Notes under the pieces: generated by a model | Databases searched by the model: none | Told to the model about the DNA's origin: nothing | What the model saw: only the letters and a program-made list of their open reading frames with translations | From: DASRBN01 sp035294305 | GTDB taxonomy: Bacteria > Chloroflexota > Ktedonobacteria > Ktedonobacterales > Ktedonobacteraceae | Length of the DNA stretch: 64,000 bases | Direction of reading: 5' to 3' | Assembly: GCA_035294305.1 (NCBI GenBank) | Contig: DATGLD010000039.1 | Coordinates: 1-64,000 of the forward strand | Program-made: the position numbers and the translations under genes | Shown: piece after piece, positions 34,966-43,034 of the stretch | Layout: every line of letters begins with the position of its first letter | Position numbering within the stretch: position 1 is the stretch's first letter

Positions 34966-36042
34966 GTGCATATGGGCAGAAAAGTTATCGTGCTGATTCT
35001 CGCAGTGATTGTCTTGACCGGGCTTTCCGCAGGCTATGTTGTGGAAGGCATACAAGCGTATTCCCGCTACCTGGTAGATAACCAGGAACATTGCGGTGGT
35101 CAATCGCCTGTGCATGTCTGCGTGCAGTCGCCCCCGGCCATATTCAGCGCTTTTTACCCATCCTATGTTTCTACCAATGTTCCCCTCATCAACGTGAAAT
35201 ATAGCAGCAGTAGCCCGATCACCTTGATTATAAGCGCCGGCATACTCAACTTTAGCCAGCAAGAGACCGTTACAGTTAATGCCACGGCTAACACACAAAC
35301 GGTAAGCTTCATCCCCCCATTGCTCAACGGCAACGTGCTGCGTCAGCTCACCAACAATATGAACACGTCGCTCCAGGTGCGGGTCATGGATACGCATAAT
35401 ACGCTCTATTATGTCGATGATAGCCCGGTGCTGCTTCATTCGCGCTGGTTGATGGAGTGGGTAGCGGCGAACCGCTTGAAGATCGTGGCATGGGTAACGC
35501 CGGATGACCCGGCGATAGCTCAACTGGTGAAAAGGGCCATCTCCCATTTACAGGCACAGCCGCCCCCGGCTCCTACGACTATGGCCGGTTACGATTCCGC
35601 CAGTACCACAACGGTTAAAGACCAGGTAGACGCGATCTTCGATGCCTTGCGGCTCGATTATCACATTCGTTATGTGCAGGCAAGCGTTCCCTATGGCGGC
35701 CCGGACGATAACAATGTTGCGCTGCAAGATATTCGCTTGCCGTTCGAGGTTTTGCAGCAGCGAAGTGGGATGTGCGTTGAGTTGACCGCGCTGCTGGCGT
35801 CCGCGGTCGAGCACATCGGCCTGCATGCCGAGATTGTAATTGTTCCTGGCCATGCATTTCTCGGGGTTGCCGTCAACCCCAATGATTCGCAATTTGAATA
35901 CTGGGATGCTGTGGAGGTGAATAATAATGTCGCAGGCGATTCCGCCAATATTTTCGCCGACCATGAGTATAAGCAGCAACACATCATTGACACCATTTTG
36001 ATCAGCCGCGCGCGCGCGCAAGGCATCGGCCCGATGATTTAA
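34966..36042 (+). CDS. Exported transglutaminase-like protein
   Basis: The start is GTG 34966 or ATG 34972. GGGTGAA suits the GTG better. The protein is about 358 residues long, with one N-terminal signal-anchor helix (VIVLILAVIVLTGLSAGYVV). An immunoglobulin-like beta domain follows (about 60-150), then a transglutaminase-like core with the Cys in QQRSGMCVELTALLASAVEH, His in VPGHAFLGVAVNP and Asp in EYWDAVEV. All three triad residues are present, so it could be an active protease or crosslinker outside the membrane. The FHA protein gene follows in the same direction, 118-178 nt away depending on which start the FHA gene uses. Confidence 0.85.
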   Translation: MHMGRKVIVLILAVIVLTGLSAGYVVEGIQAYSRYLVDNQEHCGGQSPVHVCVQSPPAIFSAFYPSYVSTNVPLINVKYSSSSPITLIISAGILNFSQQETVTVNATANTQTVSFIPPLLNGNVLRQLTNNMNTSLQVRVMDTHNTLYYVDDSPVLLHSRWLMEWVAANRLKIVAWVTPDDPAIAQLVKRAISHLQAQPPPAPTTMAGYDSASTTTVKDQVDAIFDALRLDYHIRYVQASVPYGGPDDNNVALQDIRLPFEVLQQRSGMCVELTALLASAVEHIGLHAEIVIVPGHAFLGVAVNPNDSQFEYWDAVEVNNNVAGDSANIFADHEYKQQHIIDTILISRARAQGIGPMI

Positions 36043-36219
36043 GGCTTGTGGGTAGGGGTAAGGAGGAACCACATTGATCGCGTCCAAGGGTCTGGCCGTC
36101 CCTAATGACCTCAGCACAGGCAAAGACGGAAACCTGACCTGGAAAAATAATGAAAGAGGATTGCAGGTACGAGCAGCATAGATTTTCCAACGTGGTTTAG
36201 TTATGGCTGTTATGGTGGA

Positions 36220-37593
36220 TTGGCATTGTGCATGTTCGCCATTGCTATAAACGCGCTCTATACTACGGCGCGCAGGCGCGGCACTACGCGGCAGCTCGCG
36301 GGAGCTATCGTCGCCTGCGTGTTTTCCGCTTTGCTACTCATCCCCGCGATTGTCTGGTTTAATACGCGCTTCGGTACCGAGCAAGGTTCACTGACCTTGA
36401 CGGAAATTAGCGCGGCGCTGGTATATACCACGGTGTGGGGGTGGCTGGTGCCGCTGAGCGCTACTATCGCCTATTGCCTTTTTGCGTTGCCGCGCGATTC
36501 CTACACAGCGGTACATATTCCGCGCCAGCAGAAACGTACCACACGAGCCAATACGACCGCCGGCGCGGTGGTGCCACCTGAACGACAGCCAGGCGTGCCC
36601 GTTCCTTTTGTCTACGGCGAGGGTACGCCGTGGGGTTGGCTTGAGCATCGCGCAGGCCGCTTCCAGGGTCAGAAACTGTCGCTGACGCGCGCCATTGTCT
36701 CCATTGGGCGCGAAGTGGATAACGACATCTGGTTGGACGATGAGACAGCCTCCCGTTACCATGCCGAATTAGCCTGGAGCGAAGGGCAGGCATATCTTAC
36801 CGACAACAATAGTCTTAATGGGGTTCTCCTCAATGGCAGGCGCATCCGTGGTACGCTGATCGTGAAGAGCGGAGACCTGCTGGAGATTGGCTCGTACCGG
36901 TTCCTGTTCGAGCTTGCCGAACCTCCTGGCACACCGGTCGAGCAGGATGATCCGCTGTTGTATCATATCCCGCGTTCCTCCTTCGACCTGGAAAATAATT
37001 TCGAGGAGCAGCGCGAGACACCGAGAGGTCCAGGTGGGGCTTTGGAGCCACTGAAAGGCGCTGGCGAGTTTGCTCCCCCTACAAAACCGTTAGAGCAAGA
37101 GGTGCGACGCGAGATGGGACAGGAAAGTTTTGAAGCCCTGCAAGAGACGCTGGCCCTTGAGCCTGCAGCAGGTTCACTCGATCAGCCACAGGTGGGAAGC
37201 CAGGATAGTTTGCTGGTGATTTGTAATGGCGAATTGGAGGGAAAGAGTTTTCTGCTGGACCGCCCGGTGATAACGATTGGACGTGGTTCCGAAAGCGATA
37301 TCATTATTCGTGACGCCTCTATATCGCGCCGTCATGCGCAATTTTTACAGCAGGCCAATGGCGATTATGTACAGGACCTGGCCAGCCGTAACGGCACGAA
37401 AGTGAATGGCGAATTGCTGCATGCTCCACACAAGTTAGAAAAGGGGGATCGTATCTGCCTGGGGACGATTTGCCTGGAGTATACTTTTGTGCCGGAAGCA
37501 CGCACGACACCGCTACCCCCGCTGCCAGCACCCCCCCTTTCTCGCCCGGCAAGCGGTCCTACGCCGCTGCGATTGCCCAGCAAACCCAAATGA
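36220..37593 (+). CDS. Membrane protein with two FHA domains
   Basis: The 457-residue reading starts at TTG 36220, but the start is uncertain. Coding-like sequence in the same frame continues upstream to a TGA at 36151-36153 and includes IDFPTWFSYGCYGG, which completes the first membrane helix. Two helices (about 1-20 and 30-50) and a third (about 65-85) are followed by FHA domain 1 (VSIGREVDNDIWLDDETASRYHAE) split here as IGREVDN and SRYH, NNSLNGVLLNG, then a linker. FHA domain 2 has ITIGRGSESDIIIRD, SRRHAQF and SRNGTKVNG. Both keep the Arg/Ser/His/Asn residues that bind phosphothreonine. It probably docks Ser/Thr-kinase substrates such as those of the kinase at 63106. That link is inference. 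Confidence 0.85.
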   Translation: MALCMFAIAINALYTTARRRGTTRQLAGAIVACVFSALLLIPAIVWFNTRFGTEQGSLTLTEISAALVYTTVWGWLVPLSATIAYCLFALPRDSYTAVHIPRQQKRTTRANTTAGAVVPPERQPGVPVPFVYGEGTPWGWLEHRAGRFQGQKLSLTRAIVSIGREVDNDIWLDDETASRYHAELAWSEGQAYLTDNNSLNGVLLNGRRIRGTLIVKSGDLLEIGSYRFLFELAEPPGTPVEQDDPLLYHIPRSSFDLENNFEEQRETPRGPGGALEPLKGAGEFAPPTKPLEQEVRREMGQESFEALQETLALEPAAGSLDQPQVGSQDSLLVICNGELEGKSFLLDRPVITIGRGSESDIIIRDASISRRHAQFLQQANGDYVQDLASRNGTKVNGELLHAPHKLEKGDRICLGTICLEYTFVPEARTTPLPPLPAPPLSRPASGPTPLRLPSKPK

Positions 37594-37603
37594 TTTGAGC
37601 AAT

Positions 37604-38407
37604 TCATTCAATGCGAATTGACGTGATCGCCCGCATGGCCAGAATTTGCCTGCCGTGGCCGGGATACAGGTAGTGGACTTTCAAGCTGCGCAGCACTTGC
37701 AAGGTTTGTTCCTGTTGCCCGCGCTTGCGGCCCGCGCATACCAGCATTGAAGCTCGCTCCTGAGGATTGAAACCTGCCCCGCTTCGCTCCGTGGTAATGA
37801 TAGTATCCCCACTTAGGAGCTCATAGCTGAAAGGATTGTACAGGCACAGGCTCTCGGGTGTCAAACCTGGACTGGCGATGACGCGCCAATCAAGATGATT
37901 GGGCAGGCCTGCGACATCTTCCAACCAGATATCAACCAGCTGAACCTGTCGTGTGTAAGACGCAGCCGATATCTCAAGGGCATGGGTCATTGAAACGCGT
38001 CCTGCTTCGCCAGGGTTAGGGGGCGGATAAGTAAACGTCCTAATGCTATCTTTCCACGATTCTCGCAGTTCGCGAGCCAGGATGGAGGCGGCTACAGGCG
38101 CGGAGCATGCCTGGTGTAAGGATGCGATACCGCCTGTATGGTCAGGATGGAAGGAGGTAAGGACTATGAGGTCGATATCGGTAACAGTGCGATGCAAGAA
38201 CTGTTGGAGATAGTTCAGTAGCAAGCGCACATTCAACGCTGAGCACGGGTCCACCACTACGATACGCTCATCATGAATAAGATAGGTATTCGTCATTGAA
38301 AAGCGATCAGTGATGGTATGTACCCTGCGCGGTTGTTGGACAAGGGGCGGGATTTGTTGTCTATCCTCTATGGCAGTTTCCAAGGCAATGCTCCTGGAAT
38401 ATCCCAA
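37604..38407 (-). CDS. MBL-fold metallohydrolase (glyoxalase II-like)
   Basis: The 267-residue protein starts at TTG 38405-38407 by default. A later ATG would cut the first beta strand (VHTITDRFSMTNTYLIHDE), so the early start is preferred. The metal motif reads TSFHPDHTGGIASLHQA, H-x-D-H as usual apart from the Pro. A DPCSALNVRLL strand lies near residue 60 and a late YPGHG near the C-terminus supplies the last His. It lacks the exact GVPLV-type family marks, so the substrate is open. It ends 11 nt beyond the FHA stop, convergent. Confidence 0.85.
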   Translation of the reverse strand: MGYSRSIALETAIEDRQQIPPLVQQPRRVHTITDRFSMTNTYLIHDERIVVVDPCSALNVRLLLNYLQQFLHRTVTDIDLIVLTSFHPDHTGGIASLHQACSAPVAASILARELRESWKDSIRTFTYPPPNPGEAGRVSMTHALEISAASYTRQVQLVDIWLEDVAGLPNHLDWRVIASPGLTPESLCLYNPFSYELLSGDTIITTERSGAGFNPQERASMLVCAGRKRGQQEQTLQVLRSLKVHYLYPGHGRQILAMRAITSIRIE

Positions 38408-38651
38408 AAATCCTCTATCTTTTTTGACAGGTATATGTTACAATGGATTCGTGGTTCAGTACAAGGTAAGTAGTCTCCCGGCCCCGGTTTCGCTCTACCA
38501 TCCGGTTTCTAGGAATTGGCTGCCGAGTAACCACCTTGAGATATTTCTTCTGTAGCGGCTATACAAAGCGTATCTCCTGCGCGTTTTCTGTTTTTCTCTG
38601 CATTGTTTTTGGTGGAGCGAACAAATTTCTAAAGAAGGGGAAAGTTTACCC

Positions 38652-39074
38652 ATGATGTCCAATGAAGGATACGAGGATCGTATCCTCACCTGCCGTGACT
38701 GCGGTCAGGATTTCGCCTTTACTGCTGGCGAACAGGAATTTTATGCCAGCAAGGGCCTTACCAATGCCCCCGCTCGTTGTCCCTCCTGTCGTGCCGCCAG
38801 GCGTAATGGCCAGTCTTCGCTGCCGCGTTCTTCTTCGCGCAGCGGCGACCACTATGAGACTACCTGCGCCACCTGCGGACGACCAACATCTGTCCCATTC
38901 GTCCCACGTGAAGATCGTCCCGTCTATTGTAGTGATTGCTTCCAGGCTCAACGCGCCTCTCGCGGCTCTTACCGCGATGACTCACGCAGTTATAGCGGTA
39001 GTGGCAGTAGTTACGGCGGTTACGGCGGTGGCCGTGGCCGTGATCGACGTGATCGCCGCGATAATCGCTGGTAA
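38652..39074 (+). CDS. Zinc-ribbon protein with RG-rich tail (zf-trcl/CxxC_CxxC_SSSS type)
   Basis: The 140-residue protein begins ILTCRDCGQDFAFTAGEQEF, followed by GLTNAPARCPSCRAARRN. This is the probable zinc-ribbon of the zf-trcl family. A second four-Cys ribbon follows, CATCGRPTSVPFVP and RPVYCSDCFQAQR. The tail is a flexible Ser/Gly/Tyr/Arg stretch with GYGGGRGRDRRDRRDNRW, typical of RNA-binding RGG tails. AAGGGGAAAG lies before the ATG. The 244-nt gap before it holds TTGACA at 38424 and TTACAAT at 38438 but no clean promoter pair. Homologues are abundant in Chloroflexota, and an RNA-binding or translational role is likely but untested. Confidence 0.85.
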   Translation: MMSNEGYEDRILTCRDCGQDFAFTAGEQEFYASKGLTNAPARCPSCRAARRNGQSSLPRSSSRSGDHYETTCATCGRPTSVPFVPREDRPVYCSDCFQAQRASRGSYRDDSRSYSGSGSSYGGYGGGRGRDRRDRRDNRW

Positions 39075-39181
39075 TGTGGCCCGGCCTCGGGCGGGCTCTG
39101 TACTCTCATTGCGGCCAGCAATGCCGCCGGATCGCGGCTAGTGCCTCGCACTGACCTGGCCGGAAAGGTAGCATCCAATAC

Positions 39182-39239
39182 GTGCGCCCCGCCTGGAATG
39201 AGGCATCTGTGTGGTTGCCCCATTCCAGGCGGGGCGCAC
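39182..39239. terminator. Long GC-rich hairpin after the zinc-ribbon gene
   Basis: The arms GTGCGCCCCGCCTGGAATG (39182-39200) and its exact complement (39221-39239) form a 19-bp stem. The loop can add GGCA/TGCC. It lies about 107 nt after the stop. The right arm overlaps another copy of the interspersed repeat (39231-39255, GGGGCGCACCTTTGTGATCG, then CCCTC), and a T-rich stretch follows, so it may act as a terminator. Confidence 0.65.
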
Positions 39240-39413
39240 CTTTGTGATCGCCCTCTTTTTCTCTTCTCGCCCCATCCCTCAGTTATGTTATACTACCAAC
39301 AGATTAATTTTTCGGGCGAATGCGATGGTTACCCCTATTTGCGTGAACCATCGGCCTACCTAGCGGTCTCATAAATAGGAGGGTCGCCTGGCTTTCCTGG
39401 AGGTTCAGATCGG

Positions 39414-40658
39414 ATGTCACATATGTATTCAGAGCAATGGCCTTCGTATGTCTATGTAGTGCCTCAAGTCTACACACGAGCAAGGGTACGCTTGATTGGC
39501 CTCGGCAACTATGCCCCCGCAGGTATTATCACGAACGATTTTTTTGCCTACATCTCCACTCGCCTGGGCGATCCTCGCAGCGCTGAAGACCTGGAACGTG
39601 TTACGGGACTGAGTACGCGGCATGTTCGTTCCAGCACGCTGGAACTCTGTCGCCGGATGGCGGGAAGAGATGCCCCCGGCTTGATCGATGGCCCCGATCC
39701 GGCGAAGGATGAATCGCTGGTGGATATGGCGGTGATCGCGGCACAGCGCGCGCTGGCCAGCGCCGGGCGGGATGCCTCGGAGATCGATACGGTGATCGGC
39801 GCATCCTCTTCGGATAACGATGCGTTTCCGACCATAGCTAGCCTGGTACAGATGCGCCTCGGGCTGGGACCCATTCGCGCGACGATGCTCAAGGGCGCCT
39901 GCGCGTGCCAGACGGAGGCGTTCCAGATGTGCGCGGAGGTGCTGGCGGCAAGCTCTGCCCGGCTGGTGTTGCTGGTAACGGCAGAGGGATTGCTGCCGAA
40001 CATTATGCACGTGCTCGACTGGAAGACAAGCTCACTGTTCGGCGAAGGCGCATCGGCGTTTCTGCTGGAGCGTGGGGATGAGGATACCTATGTGATTAAC
40101 GGTTCGGACGCAAAGCAAGGGCCGTCGCTGTATTATCAAACGCCACTGCGCAAGGATGTGATCGAGATGGCGGAGGTGGATTTGAAGATACAGCAACTGT
40201 ATGAGACTGGCAATGGCAAGGAACTGAACAAAGTGCTGTCGCAATACCTGATTGGCTATACGAAAATGAATGGGAAAGAGGTATACCGCGAGGCACCGCG
40301 CGCGATGGCGGAGTGCGTAGACGCGCTGTGCCGTCATGCGGGACTGCTGTATGACGAACTGGCACATATCATACCACACCAGGCGAATTCGCGCATCACG
40401 CGGCGTATGGGAGAACTCTTGATCAACGACTACGGCTGGCCATCTTCGACGATGGAGAAACTGGTCGACAATTTCCGCTACTACGGCAACCTGTCAAACG
40501 CGAGCATTGCGACAGCGCTGGTGGAGTTGCTGCGCCAGGGGCGGCTGCGCGAAGGGGATTGGATGGCGCTTCCCGCTGTTGGTGGTGGCATGAACTATGG
40601 CTGCTGGCTGCTGCGCTACCACAATCTGGAAAATCTGGACGCGGTGTTGAGTTCATGA
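39414..40658 (+). CDS. 3-oxoacyl-ACP synthase III-like (KAS III/FabH superfamily)
   Basis: The 414-residue protein has a thiolase-fold KAS III layout. RVRLIGLGNYAPAGIITND opens the enzyme after about 23 extra residues. VIGASSSDNDAFPTIASLVQ lies at 128-147, and the catalytic cysteine region LKGACACQTEAFQM (C163 or C165) follows. HIIPHQANSRITRRM gives the His, and FRYYGNLSNASIATAL gives the Asn. It condenses acyl-CoA with malonyl-ACP or makes related beta-keto products. GGAGG lies 13 nt before the ATG. No acyl carrier protein or fab gene is adjacent, so it may belong to secondary or lipid metabolism, not to bulk fatty-acid synthesis. Confidence 0.85.
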   Translation: MSHMYSEQWPSYVYVVPQVYTRARVRLIGLGNYAPAGIITNDFFAYISTRLGDPRSAEDLERVTGLSTRHVRSSTLELCRRMAGRDAPGLIDGPDPAKDESLVDMAVIAAQRALASAGRDASEIDTVIGASSSDNDAFPTIASLVQMRLGLGPIRATMLKGACACQTEAFQMCAEVLAASSARLVLLVTAEGLLPNIMHVLDWKTSSLFGEGASAFLLERGDEDTYVINGSDAKQGPSLYYQTPLRKDVIEMAEVDLKIQQLYETGNGKELNKVLSQYLIGYTKMNGKEVYREAPRAMAECVDALCRHAGLLYDELAHIIPHQANSRITRRMGELLINDYGWPSSTMEKLVDNFRYYGNLSNASIATALVELLRQGRLREGDWMALPAVGGGMNYGCWLLRYHNLENLDAVLSS

Positions 40659-40674
40659 TCCTCGTGGGATCATG
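40654..40674. terminator. Short hairpin between convergent genes
   Basis: CATGATCC (40654-40661) pairs with GGATCATG (40667-40674). It overlaps the KAS III-like stop and lies before the 3' end of the exporter permease gene at 40707. No U-tract is present, so it is a weak terminator. Confidence 0.45.
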
Positions 40675-40706
40675 GAGTTAAACCAATTATCACGCGCATT
40701 TGCTTA

Positions 40707-42173
40707 TCATTCCGTTCGTAGAGCGACTATGGGGTCCAGGCGCGCGGCACGCCTGGCAGGGTAGTAGCCGAAAACGATACCGACAACGGCGGCGAAGCCG
40801 AAGGCCAGCAGCACCGCTAATGGGGACAGCACAAATGAGTTTTGCGTAAAAATGGCGTAGGCCAGCGCTCCCCCGATACCCAGCGCTATGCCCACGATGC
40901 CTCCCAACGCGCTGAGCATGATCGCTTCGATCAGAAATTGTGTCAGGACATCGCGAGGGCGGGCACCAATTGCCATGCGAATGCCAATCTCACGCGTGCG
41001 TTCGGTGACCGAGACAAGCATGATATTCATGATGCCGATGCCGCCCACAATAAGGGAGATCGAGGCCACGCCCACCAGCAAAACGGTAAGCGTCTGACTT
41101 GTCCCCTCCACGGTGGAGAGTATCGTAGACTGGTTCTGGATGGTAAAGTCGTCATTCTGAGAGTTAGTGATATGGTGGCGCTGCTCTAAGAGCTGCTCCA
41201 CAGCGGCCTGCACATTGTTCACCTGCGATGTGCTGGTAGCTGTGACATCAATGGAATTGACATACTGAATATCTGAAAGACGCTGCTGGGCCGTGCTTAA
41301 GGGCACGTAGGCAACATCATCGGCATTGCCGAAACCGCCTGCCGCGCCTTTCGAGGCGAGCACCCCCACGACCGTAAATGGCACATTGCCGATGCGAATT
41401 TGCTGCCCAAGGGGGTCGACGCCCAACGGCGTAAAGAGGTTTGTGACGACAGTTTGCCCGATCACGGCGACGGCGGCGGCATTCTGCTCATCGGCAGAGG
41501 TGAAGAAATTGCCCTCCTGCATCTGCCAGCTACCGATCTGCTGGTAGTCAGGATAAACGCCTTGTATAGCTGTTGCCCAGTTTTGGTCGCGGAAGACGAC
41601 CTGCCCGTTGACATTGATAACGGGGCTAACGGCGGCGACGTTGGGCACCTGTGAGGCGATGGCATCAGCGTCCGCCTGGGTCAGCGTCTGCAGGGTACCT
41701 CCGCCCTGGCGCACGCCGCCACTGTTGGCACTGCCGGGCCGGATGATGATCTCGGTTGGATTGAGGCCGGAGAGACGCTGGTTGATGGAGGCGGCGCTGG
41801 CTTCACCGATGGAGATCATGACGATGACAGCGCCGACACCGATAATGATGCCCAGTGATGTGAGCAGAGAACGGGTCTTGTTGGAACGCAGCGATTGCAA
41901 GGCGCTGATGCAACTCTGATAGATGCCGGATAATCCGCGCAGGCGCCGGCGGCGCCTGCGCGCGGCAGGCTTTTTGGAGGGCACAGGAGAAGGAGGGGCT
42001 ACGGCAGGCATAGCGATACGATTGGAACCGCTGGACGGCACATCCTGTTCACCGGTGGGCGACCTCAAGGGTTCGCCTCTACGGGATTCTGGCATATTCA
42101 TGGTCTCCTTATTGAGAGCCGGATTGGATCCGGGAGATGAGCCCGATTTCGCACGAGATTCTGACATGTTCAT
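40707..42173 (-). CDS. macB: MacB-type ABC transporter permease
   Basis: The 488-residue protein has a Pro/Ser/basic cytoplasmic head of about 75 residues (RRRRRRLRG at its end), then a first helix SLLTSLGIIIGVGAVIVMIS and a large periplasmic MacB_PCD domain (about 115-350). Three C-terminal helices of the FtsX fold follow (ISLIVGGIGIMNIMLVSVTE, RTREIGIRMAIGARPRDVL loop). The transmembrane plan is that of MacB half-transporters whose ATPase is a separate protein. The start could be ATG 42173 or a second ATG about 75 nt later. Two start-like units occur because of a local duplication (see 42089-42188). It is the last gene of the efflux operon. Confidence 0.9.
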   Translation of the reverse strand: MNMSESRAKSGSSPGSNPALNKETMNMPESRRGEPLRSPTGEQDVPSSGSNRIAMPAVAPPSPVPSKKPAARRRRRRLRGLSGIYQSCISALQSLRSNKTRSLLTSLGIIIGVGAVIVMISIGEASAASINQRLSGLNPTEIIIRPGSANSGGVRQGGGTLQTLTQADADAIASQVPNVAAVSPVINVNGQVVFRDQNWATAIQGVYPDYQQIGSWQMQEGNFFTSADEQNAAAVAVIGQTVVTNLFTPLGVDPLGQQIRIGNVPFTVVGVLASKGAAGGFGNADDVAYVPLSTAQQRLSDIQYVNSIDVTATSTSQVNNVQAAVEQLLEQRHHITNSQNDDFTIQNQSTILSTVEGTSQTLTVLLVGVASISLIVGGIGIMNIMLVSVTERTREIGIRMAIGARPRDVLTQFLIEAIMLSALGGIVGIALGIGGALAYAIFTQNSFVLSPLAVLLAFGFAAVVGIVFGYYPARRAARLDPIVALRTE

Positions 42174-42215
42174 AGCCTCATTGAGAGGGCGACCTCAAGG
42201 GTGTGCCCCCACTAC
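42055..42215 (-). repeat. Two interspersed-repeat copies within the exporter coding sequence
   Basis: Copies at 42055-42082 and 42185-42215 (both minus orientation, CCCTTGAGGTCGCCC) lie in the reading frames of the permease head (read as RRGEPLRSPTG) and the ATPase tail (read as RSGGTPLRSPSQ). The same DNA motif is intergenic elsewhere, so these protein segments were gained from the repeat. Confidence 0.75.
42089..42188 (-). repeat. Duplicated start region of the permease gene
   Basis: The ~30-nt unit CTCTCAAT(A/G)AGG...ATGAA(T/C)ATG(C/T)CAGAATC occurs at 42188-42159 and again at 42118-42089, about 70 nt apart. The first gives MNMSESR and the second MNMPESR. Each has an AGG-containing ribosome-site-like sequence before its ATG. 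A tandem duplication thus made a longer head or a second start. Confidence 0.7.
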
Positions 42216-43029
42216 GCGTTTCACTTGCCTGTTGCAAAAGCAATTCCTGCGCTTTGAGAGGTGTAACATTGACTGTATCTTCGATTACCTTTCCATCGCG
42301 GAAGTGAATCTGCCGCCGGCAATAACTGGCGATGGTGGGATCGTGGGTGACGAGGACAATGGTAATGCCCCGTTCATTGAGCTTCTGCAAGATCATCATC
42401 ACTTCAAGGCCCGTGCGGCTATCCAGGTTGCCGGTAGGTTCGTCGGCCAGGATAATGGAGGGACGCGTAACCAGCGCGCGCGCAATAGCGACGCGCTGCT
42501 GCTGTCCCCCGGAAAGTTCCGCCGGGCGATGATTGGCTCTCGCGCTCAGGCCTACGACTGCCAACGCCTGCCGCGCCCGCTCGTGGCGCTCCAGCGATGG
42601 GACTCCTGCATAGACGAGCGGCAGTTCGACGTTGGCAAGGGCCGTCATGCGCGGCAAGAGATTGAAGCCCTGGAAGATGAAGCCAATTTTTTGATTGCGA
42701 ATGGTCGCTAATTCGTCCACGCTCATCTGGCTGACGGGCACACTCTCAAGAATATAGGTACCGGCGGTAGGGCGATCCAGGCAGCCCAGGAGGTTCATCA
42801 AGGTCGACTTGCCGGAGCCGGATGGGCCCATGATGGCGACAAACTCGCCACGAGCCATGTCTATATTGACATTACGCAGAGCGGGTACGACATTCTTTCC
42901 CAGGTAATAATTCTTGCTGAGCTTCCGCACCTGGATGATGAGGGGTCGCCCAGCAATGGGATGCTGCGGTACCGGCGCCCCGTTCACATAGGGGGTTCTG
43001 CCATTCTCCGCGAATTGCTGCAATTCCAC
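42178..43029 (-). CDS. MacB/LolD-type ABC transporter ATP-binding protein
   Basis: A 283-residue ABC ATPase. Walker A is MGPSGSGKSTLMNLLG near 70, the Q-loop lies in GFIFQGFNLLPRM, the signature is AELSGGQQQRVAIARALV near 175, Walker B is SIILADEPTGNLD near 195 and the switch His is in VLVTHDPTIA near 230. The 40-residue N-terminal extension and the tail (from about 255) are unusual. The tail is partly encoded by an interspersed repeat. It is coupled to the HlyD-like gene (5-nt gap) and to the permease. Confidence 0.95.
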   Translation of the reverse strand: MELQQFAENGRTPYVNGAPVPQHPIAGRPLIIQVRKLSKNYYLGKNVVPALRNVNIDMARGEFVAIMGPSGSGKSTLMNLLGCLDRPTAGTYILESVPVSQMSVDELATIRNQKIGFIFQGFNLLPRMTALANVELPLVYAGVPSLERHERARQALAVVGLSARANHRPAELSGGQQQRVAIARALVTRPSIILADEPTGNLDSRTGLEVMMILQKLNERGITIVLVTHDPTIASYCRRQIHFRDGKVIEDTVNVTPLKAQELLLQQASETRSGGTPLRSPSQ

Positions 43030-43034
43030 CGGAA

